Below the pieces are notes generated by a model. That model had not been told where the DNA came from. It saw nothing but the letters and a program-made list of their open reading frames with translations, and did no database searches. The translations under genes and the position numbers were made by a program. A stretch of DNA of 64,000 bases, from NCBI RefSeq assembly GCF_003240585.1, contig NZ_PCDP01000059.1, forward strand, positions 186,001 to 250,000. The letters are read 5' to 3'. The stretch comes from Arminella tubonensis (GTDB lineage: Bacteria > Pseudomonadota > Alphaproteobacteria > Rhizobiales > Rhizobiaceae). Position 1 is the stretch's first letter. The number at the start of each line of letters is the position of its first letter. Below are positions 16,891 to 25,275 of the stretch, in pieces.

Positions 16891-17634
16891 TCAATTTCCG
16901 CTACCGATCGTCAGTACGGCAGCGCCGACGATCGCGGCCGGATCACCAGCCGGCGAAGACGTCTGCAACAGGACGGCCAGTCCCTGCCGATCGGCTTTTT
17001 CCATGACATTTGCCGGCAGCACCAGGCTCATTGGCTTGCCATCCCACATGCCGACCGTCTCGACATCGGAAACGCTGTGCATATAGGCGATCTGGCGGCC
17101 GGTATTCTCACCCTTCTTGACGGTAACCATCTGCTCGCGGTCGAAATAGGCGATGACAACATTGGCCTTTCCGTCACCGGCGCCGATCTTGATCTCCAGC
17201 TCGTCGCCTTTCATTGCCGCGTGTACGGGAACGCTCAGACCTTTGCCTTGGTGATCGAACTGGTCGACTTTGAGGTTGATGGCAGTTAGGTCCGCGCCGT
17301 TGAGATGATCGCGGCCGTTGATGATTGCCTGTGGTGTGTAGACATTGCTGCGACCGAACGTCCGGGCGTAGGCATATTGCCGCGCCGTATTGTCCTTGGA
17401 ACTCATTGTGTCGTCCCAGCCCATGTAGTTCCAATAGTCCACATGATAGGCGAGCGCGACGACGTCGCCCTGGCTGATGAGCTTCGCGAGCGCCGCATCG
17501 GCGGGCGGACAGGAAGCACAGCCCTGCGAGGTGAAAAGCTCCACGACGCCCTTCAACTTGGCAAGCTCCTGCGCTTGCACCGAGCCGGCCAAGGCAACGC
17601 CAGCCAGAAGGGAAATCAGGAACCGCAAGGACAT
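16891..17634 (-). CDS. DUF1223 (thioredoxin-fold-like) secreted protein
   Basis: A 247-residue exported protein. Residues 1-22 are a signal peptide (LRFLISLLAGVALAGSVQAQ). The DUF1223 domain starts with VELFTSQGCASCPPADA, whose C-x2-C pair sits where a thioredoxin active site would be, followed by YHVDYWNYMGWDD and YTPQAIINGR, the cis-proline-like segment. The family resembles thiol-disulfide proteins, but its role is not established. AGAGG precedes the chosen ATG; 67 upstream in-frame residues run into the acnA terminator and are rejected. Confidence 0.87.
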   Translation of the reverse strand: MSLRFLISLLAGVALAGSVQAQELAKLKGVVELFTSQGCASCPPADAALAKLISQGDVVALAYHVDYWNYMGWDDTMSSKDNTARQYAYARTFGRSNVYTPQAIINGRDHLNGADLTAINLKVDQFDHQGKGLSVPVHAAMKGDELEIKIGAGDGKANVVIAYFDREQMVTVKKGENTGRQIAYMHSVSDVETVGMWDGKPMSLVLPANVMEKADRQGLAVLLQTSSPAGDPAAIVGAAVLTIGSGN

Positions 17635-17795
17635 GCTGTAAAACCTCTGTTCAGACCGTGATAGCCGTGGTCTCCGCCAGACATCAAGCCTGAGAAATCT
17701 GAAACAAGAGATAATGGTTCGCAGCCTCGACGCAAAGTCACGAAGGGGTGAGACACAGCGGGAAGCGCCCGGCGCAGTACACATCACCGTGAAAT

Positions 17796-17830
17796 AGAAG
17801 ACGCCGCCGGGAAGCTTTCCCGGCGGCGTC
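17796..17830 (-). terminator. acnA terminator
   Basis: A 13-bp perfect GC-rich stem (17800-17812 with 17818-17830) with a 5-base loop and a T-rich tail on the minus strand, just past the acnA stop. It also insulates the DUF1223 gene from acnA. Confidence 0.88.
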
Positions 17831-17850
17831 CGCAATAATGCCGATGTAGA

Positions 17851-20541
17851 TCAGGCGGCGAGGTCGCGCAGAACTGTCTGCAGGATGCCGCCATTGTTGA
17901 GATAGATCACCTCATCCAGCGTATCGACCCGGCAGACGAGCGGAACTTCCTTCACCGTACCGTCGCCATAGACGATCTTGGCGATTTTCTTTTCGCGTGG
18001 CTTGATATGCGCGAGACCCTCGATCGAAACCGTCTCGTCGCCCTTCAGGCCGAGGCTTGCCCAGGTCGTGCCGTCTTCGAAGACGAAGGGGATGACGCCC
18101 ATGCCGACCAGGTTCGAACGGTGGATGCGCTCGAAGGATTGGGCGATGACGGCCTTTACGCCGAGCAGGTTCGTGCCCTTTGCAGCCCAGTCGCGCGACG
18201 AGCCGTTGCCGTATTCGACGCCGGCGAAGATGACGAGCGGAACGCCCTCGGCCTTGTACTGCATGGCCGCGTCGTAGATCGATTCCTCTTCCTTGGTCGG
18301 ATAGTGGATCGTGTAGCCACCTTCCTTGCCGTTCGGACCGAGCATGTGGTTGCGAATGCGGATGTTGGCAAAGGTGCCACGCATCATCACTTCGTGATTG
18401 CCACGGCGCGTACCGTACTGGTTGAAGTCCGCGACACTGACATGGTGGTCGAGGAGGTATGCGCCGGCTGGCGACGCCGCCTTGATCGAACCGGCCGGAG
18501 AGATGTGGTCGGTGGTGATCTTGTCGCCGAAGAGACCGAGGACGCGGGCGCCCTTGATATCGGAAATCCCGGAGCCGCTCTTGCCCATGCCGACGAAGTA
18601 GGGTGGGTTCTGCACATAGGTGCTGTCGTCATCCCAGGCATAGGTCTGGCCCGGAGGCACCTGCACTGCCTGCCAGTTCTCGTCGCCCTTGAAGACGTCG
18701 GCATACTTCGTCTCGTAGAGCTCGCGCGTCACGTATTTCAGGATGAACGCCTGAATCTCATGCGAGGTCGGCCAGATGTCCTTGAGGAACACCGGGTTGC
18801 CGTTCTGATCTTCGCCAAGCGGTTCTGTGGTCAGATCGATCTGCACGGAGCCGGCCAGCGCGTAGGCGACCACCAGTGGCGGCGATGCGAGATAGTTGGC
18901 CTGAACATCGGGAGACACGCGCCCTTCGAAATTTCGGTTGCCCGAAAGCACGCCGGCGGCAATCAGACCCTTGTCGTTGATGGTCTTTGAGATCGGCGCC
19001 GGCAGCGGACCCGAATTGCCGATGCAGGTGGTGCAGCCGAAACCGACCAGGTTGAATCCGAGGATGTCGAGGTCGGTCTGCAGACCGGACTTCGACAGAT
19101 ACTCGGCTACCACCTGGGACCCCGGTGCCAGCGACGTCTTGACCCAAGGCTTCGACTTCAGGCCCTTGGCGACGGCATTGCGGGCCAATAGGCCGGCAGC
19201 GATCAGCACGGAAGGGTTGGAAGTGTTGGTGCAGGAGGTGATCGCCGCAATCGCCACGTCGCCGTGGCCGAGGTCGTAGTCCGTGCCTTCGACTGCGTAG
19301 CGGTTCGACAACTGGCCAGGCTTCTTGTAGTCGGCTTCGAGCGCTGCTGCGAAACCGGCAGCAATGCTTTCCAGCGCGACACGGCCTTCCGGACGCTTCG
19401 GGCCGGCCATCGACGGCACGACATCGCCGAGATCGAGCTCGAGCGTGTCGGTGAACACCAGATCGGAACCATCGCCTTCGCGCCACATCCCCTGAGCCTT
19501 GCAATAGGCTTCGACCAGCGCGATGCGGTCGGTGGTGCGGCCCGACATCGTCAGATAGTTGATGGTTTCGCCATCGACCGGGAAGAAGCCGCAGGTCGCG
19601 CCATATTCCGGACCCATGTTGCCGATCGTCGCGCGGTCGGCGAGCGACATGTTGTCGAGGCCGACGCCGAAGAATTCGACGAACTTCGACACGACGCCCT
19701 TCTTGCGCAGCATCTGCACGACCATCAGCACCAGATCGGTCGCGGTGACACCTTCGCGGAGCTTGCCGGTCAGCTTGAATCCGACCACTTCCGGCAGAAG
19801 CATCGAGACCGGCTGGCCGAGCATGGCCGCTTCCGCTTCGATACCGCCTACGCCCCAACCGAGAACGCCAAGGCCGTTGATCATCGTCGTATGGCTATCC
19901 GTGCCGACGCAGGTGTCGGGATAGGCAATCGTGTCGCCATCCTCTTCCTTGGTCCAGACGGTCTGGCCGAGATATTCGAGGTTGACCTGGTGACAGATGC
20001 CGGTGCCGGGAGGAACGACGCGGAAATTCTTGAACGCCTGCTGGCCCCACTTCAGGAAGCGGTAGCGCTCGCCGTTGCGCTCATATTCGAGCTCGACATT
20101 GCGAGCAAGCGCCGTCGGCGTACCGAATTCGTCGACGATGACGGAGTGGTCGATGACAAGATCAACCGGTACCAGCGGATTGATCTTTTCCGGATCGCCG
20201 CCGAGCGACACCATCGCGTCGCGCATGGCCGCAAGATCGACCACGGCCGGAACGCCTGTGAAATCCTGCATCAGCACGCGCGCCGGGCGATAGGCGATTT
20301 CGTTTTCAGCCGTGCCCTTGTCGACAAGCCATGCAGCGACGTTCTCGATATCCTTCTTCGTCACCGAGCGACCGTCTTCGTTGCGCAGCAGGTTTTCCAG
20401 AACCACCTTCATCGAATAGGGAAGCTTGGATACGCCGGAAAGCCCGTTTGCTTCAGCCGTTGGCAGGCTGTAGTAGACATAGTCCTTCCCGTTCACGCTG
20501 AGCGTGGAACGACATTTGAAACTGTCAAGAGATTTAGCCAC
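17851..20541 (-). CDS. acnA: aconitate hydratase A
   Basis: An 896-residue TCA-cycle enzyme that isomerises citrate to isocitrate through a 4Fe-4S cluster. The length is normal for the AcnA/IRP type. Cluster ligands are visible in TSCTNTSNPS near residue 436 and GFGCTTCIGNSG near 500; the C-terminal swivel domain carries GSSRDWAAKGT. In rhizobia this is the main aconitase and, as an IRP homologue, could moonlight as an RNA-binding protein when it loses iron. It is a single-gene unit with a long folded leader (see 20573-20661) and a strong terminator. Confidence 0.97.
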   Translation of the reverse strand: MAKSLDSFKCRSTLSVNGKDYVYYSLPTAEANGLSGVSKLPYSMKVVLENLLRNEDGRSVTKKDIENVAAWLVDKGTAENEIAYRPARVLMQDFTGVPAVVDLAAMRDAMVSLGGDPEKINPLVPVDLVIDHSVIVDEFGTPTALARNVELEYERNGERYRFLKWGQQAFKNFRVVPPGTGICHQVNLEYLGQTVWTKEEDGDTIAYPDTCVGTDSHTTMINGLGVLGWGVGGIEAEAAMLGQPVSMLLPEVVGFKLTGKLREGVTATDLVLMVVQMLRKKGVVSKFVEFFGVGLDNMSLADRATIGNMGPEYGATCGFFPVDGETINYLTMSGRTTDRIALVEAYCKAQGMWREGDGSDLVFTDTLELDLGDVVPSMAGPKRPEGRVALESIAAGFAAALEADYKKPGQLSNRYAVEGTDYDLGHGDVAIAAITSCTNTSNPSVLIAAGLLARNAVAKGLKSKPWVKTSLAPGSQVVAEYLSKSGLQTDLDILGFNLVGFGCTTCIGNSGPLPAPISKTINDKGLIAAGVLSGNRNFEGRVSPDVQANYLASPPLVVAYALAGSVQIDLTTEPLGEDQNGNPVFLKDIWPTSHEIQAFILKYVTRELYETKYADVFKGDENWQAVQVPPGQTYAWDDDSTYVQNPPYFVGMGKSGSGISDIKGARVLGLFGDKITTDHISPAGSIKAASPAGAYLLDHHVSVADFNQYGTRRGNHEVMMRGTFANIRIRNHMLGPNGKEGGYTIHYPTKEEESIYDAAMQYKAEGVPLVIFAGVEYGNGSSRDWAAKGTNLLGVKAVIAQSFERIHRSNLVGMGVIPFVFEDGTTWASLGLKGDETVSIEGLAHIKPREKKIAKIVYGDGTVKEVPLVCRVDTLDEVIYLNNGGILQTVLRDLAA

Positions 20542-20572
20542 GAGGGACCCCGTTTCTGATAGCCAACACAGT

Positions 20573-20661
20573 CGTGCGGACGCCTATGCACTTCATGCAC
20601 ATCAGGATGCGGGTACGGCCATTTCCGCTGTCCGCACGTGGAGTTGAGTGAAACCAACTCC
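20573..20661 (-). promoter_or_regulatory. acnA 5' leader with two stem-loops
   Basis: Reading toward acnA there is first a 7-bp hairpin GGAGTTG-N8-CAACTCC (20640-20661). Then comes a 9-bp pair CGTGCGGAC/GTCCGCACG (20630-20638 with 20573-20581) enclosing about 48 bases. The second pair ends 31 bases before the start codon. A TATAAG-like -10 lies further upstream on the minus strand, near 20710-20716. The leader could fold and control translation; no known riboswitch is recognised. Confidence 0.35.
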
Positions 20662-20809
20662 TTGTTCGGCGCAAGGATGAAATTCACGCCGACCGCTGGC
20701 GTGGTTGCAGGTCTTATAGATAATTTCGTAGAGACTTGCCATAGCAGGCAAGGCCGAAATCGGACAATTTTTTGTGGCCGGGAACGCAAAACAGGGGAAG
20801 CCGCCATCC

Positions 20810-21457
20810 ATGCATCTGAGTGCCGAAAACCTGGCCGCAAGGCGTGGCGAAGATTTGATTTTCGTTAACATTTCCTTTCACTTGACTACCGGAGACGCGC
20901 TGGTGCTGACCGGGCGCAACGGCTCGGGGAAATCGACCCTTTTGCGCGTCGTGGCCGGTCTTCTGGCCGCTGAAAAGGGAGACGTCAAATTTGTCGACAA
21001 TAGCGGCCGATCGGACCGTCGCCCGGGCGAGGCAAGCCACTACCTCGGCCATCGCAATGCGATGAAGAGCGAACTCACGGTTGCAGAGAACCTTGCCTTC
21101 TGGAAGGAATTCCTTGGCGACAGTGAAGGCGGCTTGGGGCTCTCAGTCGAGGAGGCGGCTGACGCAGTCGGGCTTGCCGGCATCACCCATCTCCCGTTCG
21201 GCTATCTCTCTGCAGGGCAGCAGCGCCGAATAGCTTTCGCCAAACTGCTCGTCGCCTATCGCCCGATCTGGATCCTCGACGAGCCGACCGCTGCGCTGGA
21301 CGCAGCAGCGGATCGGTTGCTTGCGGAACTGATCTCCGGGCACCAGAAAGATGGCGGCATAGTTCTCGCGGCAACGCACCAGCCGCTTGGGCTTGAGAAT
21401 GCGACTGAATTGAAGATGACGGGATTTGCAGGGGTTGGGGAAGGCATATGGGGATGA
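20810..21457 (+). CDS. ccmA: heme exporter ATP-binding protein CcmA
   Basis: A 215-residue ABC ATPase of the cytochrome c maturation system. Walker A is GRNGSGKST near residue 38; the degenerate signature YLSAGQQRRIAFAKLL is typical of CcmA, and Walker B follows as PIWILDEPTAALD. With CcmB and CcmC it releases holo-CcmE from the membrane complex. The ATG at 20810 gives the family start MHLSAENLAARRG. It is divergent from acnA. A repeat pair of about 165 bases separates it from ccmB. ccmE, ccmF and ccmH are not in the window. Confidence 0.94.
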   Translation: MHLSAENLAARRGEDLIFVNISFHLTTGDALVLTGRNGSGKSTLLRVVAGLLAAEKGDVKFVDNSGRSDRRPGEASHYLGHRNAMKSELTVAENLAFWKEFLGDSEGGLGLSVEEAADAVGLAGITHLPFGYLSAGQQRRIAFAKLLVAYRPIWILDEPTAALDAAADRLLAELISGHQKDGGIVLAATHQPLGLENATELKMTGFAGVGEGIWG

Positions 21458-21475
21458 CTAGTGTGCCGCAGCCAA

Positions 21476-21641
21476 CCCCCCTCTGTCACTGCGTGACATC
21501 TCCCCCACAAGGGGGGAGATCGTTCATTTCCCACGCAAACGACCCAGCATACCGAGAGCTACATATCGAATTTGTAAGTCGCCGCGAGCTCCCGATCTCC
21601 CCCCTTGTGGGGGAGATGTCGGCAAAGCCGACAGAGGGGGG
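21476..21641. repeat. pair of inverted palindromic repeat units between ccmA and ccmB
   Basis: Two copies of a roughly 46-base unit in opposite orientation (21476-21520 and 21595-21641), separated by 74 bases. Each has a run CCCCCCTCTGTC, a small dyad and a strong hairpin formed by the ATCTCCCC/GGGGAGAT arms around a central ACAAG or CTTGT. They resemble the mosaic palindromic elements known from rhizobial intergenic regions. Three more copies of the same unit are inside ftsY. Confidence 0.85.
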
Positions 21642-21671
21642 TCGTCTCCGCAGGCGCAAAGGCCAGCCGAC

Positions 21672-22331
21672 ATGATCGCCCTCTACCTCCGCGATCTCAA
21701 ACTCTCGGTACGCGCCGGTGGCGGAGCGCTGATCGGCGTCCTGTTCTTCCTGACGGTCGTCGCCGTCATTCCCTTCGGAGTCGGGCCTGACCTGAAACTC
21801 CTTGCACGCATCGGCCCCGCGATCGTCTGGATCGGCGCACTGCTGTCGGCACTGCTCGGCCTCGACCGGCTGTTCCAGGCCGAGCGTGACGACGGTTCGC
21901 TCGATCTTCTCGTGATGCAGGAAACGCCGCTGGTCCTGACGATCCTGGTCAAATGTGCCGCACACTGGACCGCGACCGGCCTGCCGCTGGTCATCGCCTC
22001 GCCCTTGCTTGGCCTCTTCATGAACATGAACGAGACGGCAATCGGGGCAACCATGCTGACCCTCCTCGTCGGCTCGCCCGCGATAACCTTGATCGGGGCG
22101 GTCGGCGCCGCTGCGGCCGTGGCCCTGCCCCGCGGCGGATTGCTGGTCTCGATCCTCATATTGCCGCTGACAATCCCGGTCCTGATCTTCGGCGTCAGCG
22201 CCACCTATGCCGCTGTCGATGGGCCGCAGCCTTTCATGCCGCCGTTCCTCATCCTGATCGCCATCACTCTGTTCTTTACCGTGCTTGGCCCGGCGGCGGC
22301 GGCTCTGGCGCTCCGCAACACAACGGATTGA
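21672..22331 (+). CDS. ccmB: heme exporter membrane protein CcmB
   Basis: A 219-residue inner-membrane protein with six helices, the permease partner of CcmA. It shows the CcmB pattern of an N-terminal YLRDLKLSVR helix and QAERDDGSLDLLVMQ after helix 2, then alternating long hydrophobic stretches to the end. It follows ccmA after the repeat pair and precedes ccmC by 56 bases. The intergenic repeats may affect read-through or stability of the ccm message (inference). Confidence 0.93.
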   Translation: MIALYLRDLKLSVRAGGGALIGVLFFLTVVAVIPFGVGPDLKLLARIGPAIVWIGALLSALLGLDRLFQAERDDGSLDLLVMQETPLVLTILVKCAAHWTATGLPLVIASPLLGLFMNMNETAIGATMLTLLVGSPAITLIGAVGAAAAVALPRGGLLVSILILPLTIPVLIFGVSATYAAVDGPQPFMPPFLILIAITLFFTVLGPAAAALALRNTTD

Positions 22332-22387
22332 TCGAAGACCAAGGCCCATCAATTGCGACGATCCCGATATCACGCTAAAGAGAGAAA

Positions 22388-23155
22388 ATGAGCGATTTCA
22401 GCCCTGCGATCAGCCGATTCTCCGACCTCGCCAACCCCACGCGGTTCCTGGCGCTGGCGTCCCGTATCATTCCCTGGCTCGCAGCAGTTACGGCCCTCCT
22501 CTTCGCCATCGGGCTCTACCTCTGTTTTTCCACCGAGAGCGATTACCAGCAGGGCGACACCGTCCGCATCATGTACATCCACGTTCCCTCAGCCTGGCTG
22601 TCGATGATGTGCTACACCGTCATGAGCATCTCGGCGATCGGCACGCTGGTCTGGCGCCACCCTCTGGCCGATGTCGCAGCAAAGGCGGCCGCACCTCTGG
22701 GCGCCGCTTTCACCCTCGTGGCACTCGTCACCGGCTCGCTCTGGGGCAAGCCGATGTGGGGCACTTACTGGGTCTGGGACGCCCGGCTCACCTCCGTCTT
22801 CATCCTCTTCCTGATGTATCTCGGCCTGATCGCGCTCAACCGCGCTATCGAGGATCCCTCCAAGGGCGCCCGGGTAACGGCCGTGCTCATCCTCGTCGGC
22901 TTCGTCAACATCCCGATCATCAAGTTCTCGGTCGACTGGTGGAACACGCTGCATCAATCCGAGAGCATCATTCGCCTGGACGGCCCGACAGTTGACCCGG
23001 AGTTTCTCTGGCCGCTTTTCACCATGGCGCTTGCCTTCACCCTCCTGTTCTTCACGCTTCACATCATGGCGATCCGCAACGAGATCTGGCGTCGGCGCAT
23101 TGCTGCCCAGCGCCGGCTCGCCGCCCGAATGGCCAGCCGCGAGGAACCGGCCTGA
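22388..23155 (+). CDS. ccmC: heme lyase/transfer protein CcmC
   Basis: A 255-residue inner-membrane protein with six helices that loads heme onto CcmE. The tryptophan-rich WWD motif is in the second periplasmic loop (WGKPMWGTYWVWDARLTS, near residues 118-135), flanked by the expected histidines MYIHVPSAW and WWNTLHQ. AGAGAG precedes the ATG. The stop overlaps the ccmD start by one base, so translation is coupled. Confidence 0.95.
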   Translation: MSDFSPAISRFSDLANPTRFLALASRIIPWLAAVTALLFAIGLYLCFSTESDYQQGDTVRIMYIHVPSAWLSMMCYTVMSISAIGTLVWRHPLADVAAKAAAPLGAAFTLVALVTGSLWGKPMWGTYWVWDARLTSVFILFLMYLGLIALNRAIEDPSKGARVTAVLILVGFVNIPIIKFSVDWWNTLHQSESIIRLDGPTVDPEFLWPLFTMALAFTLLFFTLHIMAIRNEIWRRRIAAQRRLAARMASREEPA

Positions 23156-23328
23156 TGTCGCACGCCTTCTACATTTATGCGTCCTACGGCTTTACCGGCG
23201 GCATGGTGGCCACGGTCATCGCCTGGACCTGGCTCGACGGCCACTTTCGTCGCAGGGAACTTGCGTCGCTCGAAGCAATCGGCATCCGCCGTCGTTCCGA
23301 ACGCAAGGCGGAAGGTGACAGCCGATGA
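23155..23328 (+). CDS. ccmD: heme exporter protein CcmD
   Basis: A 57-residue single-pass membrane protein, small enough to be missed by length filters. It reads MSHAFYIYASYGFTGGMV, a helix, then the positive tail HFRRRELASLEA typical of CcmD. CcmD holds CcmE to the CcmABC complex. Its ATG lies in the ccmC stop (TGATG), and its own stop overlaps the ccmG start by 4 bases. Confidence 0.93.
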   Translation: MSHAFYIYASYGFTGGMVATVIAWTWLDGHFRRRELASLEAIGIRRRSERKAEGDSR

Positions 23329-23939
23329 CCGCTGATACTGACGATAGCCAGACGCCGAAACCGCGCCGTCTCGGACGCTACGCGATGGCGCTGCTGCCCT
23401 TGCTGGTCTTCGGCGGCATCGCCGGAACAGCGGCGAAGATGCTCTACGAGCAGGATTTTCACGGAAAGGACGTCGCCGCGATCCCGTCTGCATTGATTGG
23501 CACCAAGGCGCCGTCATTGGCATTGCCACCGCTCGAGGGCTCGAAACTGCCGGCGCTGACGGACGCGGCCATCAAGGGCAAGCTCACCCTCGTCAACGTC
23601 TTTGCCTCCTGGTGCATCCCCTGTCGCGACGAGCATCCAGTGCTGCGCGAACTCGCCAAGGACGGGCGCCTCAATATCGTCGCCATAAATTACAAGGATC
23701 AGCCGGAAAATGCGCTACGCTTCCTCGGCGAGCTCGGCAACCCCTTCCAGGCGATCGGCATCGACCCTAAGGGTGCTGCCGCGATCGACTGGGGCGTCTA
23801 TGGCATTCCTGAATCCTACCTCGTCGGGCCTGACGGCACGATCCTCTACAAGCGCGTCGGACCGTTCGATGACATCAGCCTGAAGGAAGGGCTCTATCCC
23901 GCCATGCAAAAAGCACTGGCAGGAGGATCATCCTCCTAA
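23325..23939 (+). CDS. ccmG: thiol:disulfide oxidoreductase CcmG/DsbE
   Basis: A 204-residue periplasmic thioredoxin anchored by one N-terminal helix (about residues 20-42). The redox motif is ASWCIPCRDEHP (W-C-x-x-C), and the cis-proline loop is GVYGIPESYLVGPDG, the CcmG-specific variant. It reduces apocytochrome c cysteines before heme attachment. The start overlaps ccmD. The last 12 bases overlap the tail of the convergent DUF2585 gene. It closes the ccmABCDG group in this window. Confidence 0.95.
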   Translation: MTADTDDSQTPKPRRLGRYAMALLPLLVFGGIAGTAAKMLYEQDFHGKDVAAIPSALIGTKAPSLALPPLEGSKLPALTDAAIKGKLTLVNVFASWCIPCRDEHPVLRELAKDGRLNIVAINYKDQPENALRFLGELGNPFQAIGIDPKGAAAIDWGVYGIPESYLVGPDGTILYKRVGPFDDISLKEGLYPAMQKALAGGSSS

Positions 23940-24524
23940 AGCGCTCTGCCAGGTCTTGACCGCCTCCACCGGCCACACAAGCATCAGCACGTTCAGCGTC
24001 AGATTATCACGGATCATCCAGCCGGTGAAAATCTCGAAGAAGATGGCGATGACGACGGTCACGAGAACCGGCGCCCGCGAGGCGAACAGGAAGCCGACGA
24101 CCATGAAAACCGCGTCCATCGCGGAGTTGAGAATGCTGTCGCCATAATAATCGAGCGAAATCGTCGTCGCCCGATAGCGGTTGATGATGATAGGCGAGTT
24201 CTCGAGGATCTCCCAACCGGACTCGATCAGCATTGCCAAAAACAGACGCATCGACAGCGGCTTGCCGCGCATGATCAGGTGCGTCAGCCCGAAGAACAGG
24301 AAACCGTGGATGATGTGCGACGGCGTATACCAGTCGGCGATATGCTGGGAGTTGCCGCTCGAATTGACCGCGCCCTCCCACAGCTTGACATAGCCACAGG
24401 TGCAGATCGGCGTCCGGCCCATCAGATATTCGGTGATGATCTGGGCAATGAGAACGGCAAGGCATGCGACAAGCCAGAAACTGACGTGACGTTGCCGGCT
24501 TTCAGTCTCCTGAAGCGCCGTCAC
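23928..24524 (-). CDS. DUF2585 (UPF0314) membrane protein
   Basis: A 198-residue integral membrane protein of unknown function found in Rhizobiales. It shows about five hydrophobic segments and the family motif GRTPICTCGYVKLWEG near residues 36-51, plus SQHIADWYTPSHIIHGF, rich in histidine and cysteine that might bind metal. Its start overlaps the yciB stop by 4 bases, so the two genes are one unit. Confidence 0.87.
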   Translation of the reverse strand: MTALQETESRQRHVSFWLVACLAVLIAQIITEYLMGRTPICTCGYVKLWEGAVNSSGNSQHIADWYTPSHIIHGFLFFGLTHLIMRGKPLSMRLFLAMLIESGWEILENSPIIINRYRATTISLDYYGDSILNSAMDAVFMVVGFLFASRAPVLVTVVIAIFFEIFTGWMIRDNLTLNVLMLVWPVEAVKTWQSALGG

Positions 24525-25165
24525 TTCTCGGCTTCCACGGCTGGCGCAACGGTGTGTTTCATGATCAGCGGCATCTGCGACAGCGTGAACAGGATGGTGA
24601 TCGGCATGGTCCCCCAGACCTTGAAGGCAACCCAGAAATCATCGGAAAAATTCCGCCAGATGACTTCGTTGAGGACGGCCAGGAACAGGAAGAAGATGCC
24701 CCAGCGGATCGTCAGCTTGCGCCAGCCCTCTTCGTCCAGCTGGAACGCCGCGTTGAAAACATAGCCGAGCAGAGATTTGCCGAACATCAGCCCGCCGAGC
24801 AACGCGACGCCGAACAGCGTGTTGATGATCGTCGGCTTCATCTTGATGAAGGTCTCGTCCTGCAGATAGATCGACAGCGAACCGAACACCAATACGACCA
24901 AGCCCGAGATGAACGGCATGATCGGCAGGTGGCCAAGCACGAATTTCGACACGACCAGCGATATGATGGTCGCCGCCATGAACAATGCCGTCGCCACGAA
25001 CAGCGGACCGCCAAGGCTGGCGAGCACGGGAAATTCCTGCACCAGCCACGGGCCACGCAGGTTGCCGAAGAAGAACACCATCAGCGGCCCGATTTCCAGC
25101 GCCAGCTTAAGCATCGGGTGCTGCCGGTCTGCAGCGCTTGGGGTGACATCGCTTTCGCTGGTCAT
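24521..25165 (-). CDS. yciB: septation/intracellular membrane protein YciB (IspZ)
   Basis: A 214-residue inner-membrane protein with five to six helices. The start region LKLALEIGPLMVFFFGN and the segments MKPTIINTLFGVALLGGL and LNEVIWRNFSDDFWVAFKVWG are strongly conserved in YciB. In Shigella and E. coli it affects septation and envelope synthesis. It lies 110 bases downstream of ftsY on the same strand and is followed by the overlapping DUF2585 gene. Confidence 0.93.
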   Translation of the reverse strand: MTSESDVTPSAADRQHPMLKLALEIGPLMVFFFGNLRGPWLVQEFPVLASLGGPLFVATALFMAATIISLVVSKFVLGHLPIMPFISGLVVLVFGSLSIYLQDETFIKMKPTIINTLFGVALLGGLMFGKSLLGYVFNAAFQLDEEGWRKLTIRWGIFFLFLAVLNEVIWRNFSDDFWVAFKVWGTMPITILFTLSQMPLIMKHTVAPAVEAEK

Positions 25166-25275
25166 CGTTGTTGGTCCAAACCTTCGATTTCTCTGAATTT
25201 CATTCCGCCATTGCTAGGCTTAGGTGGCATATCTATGGCGTATCGGTCGTTTCGTCACCAGCCCGATTTCCCGTC

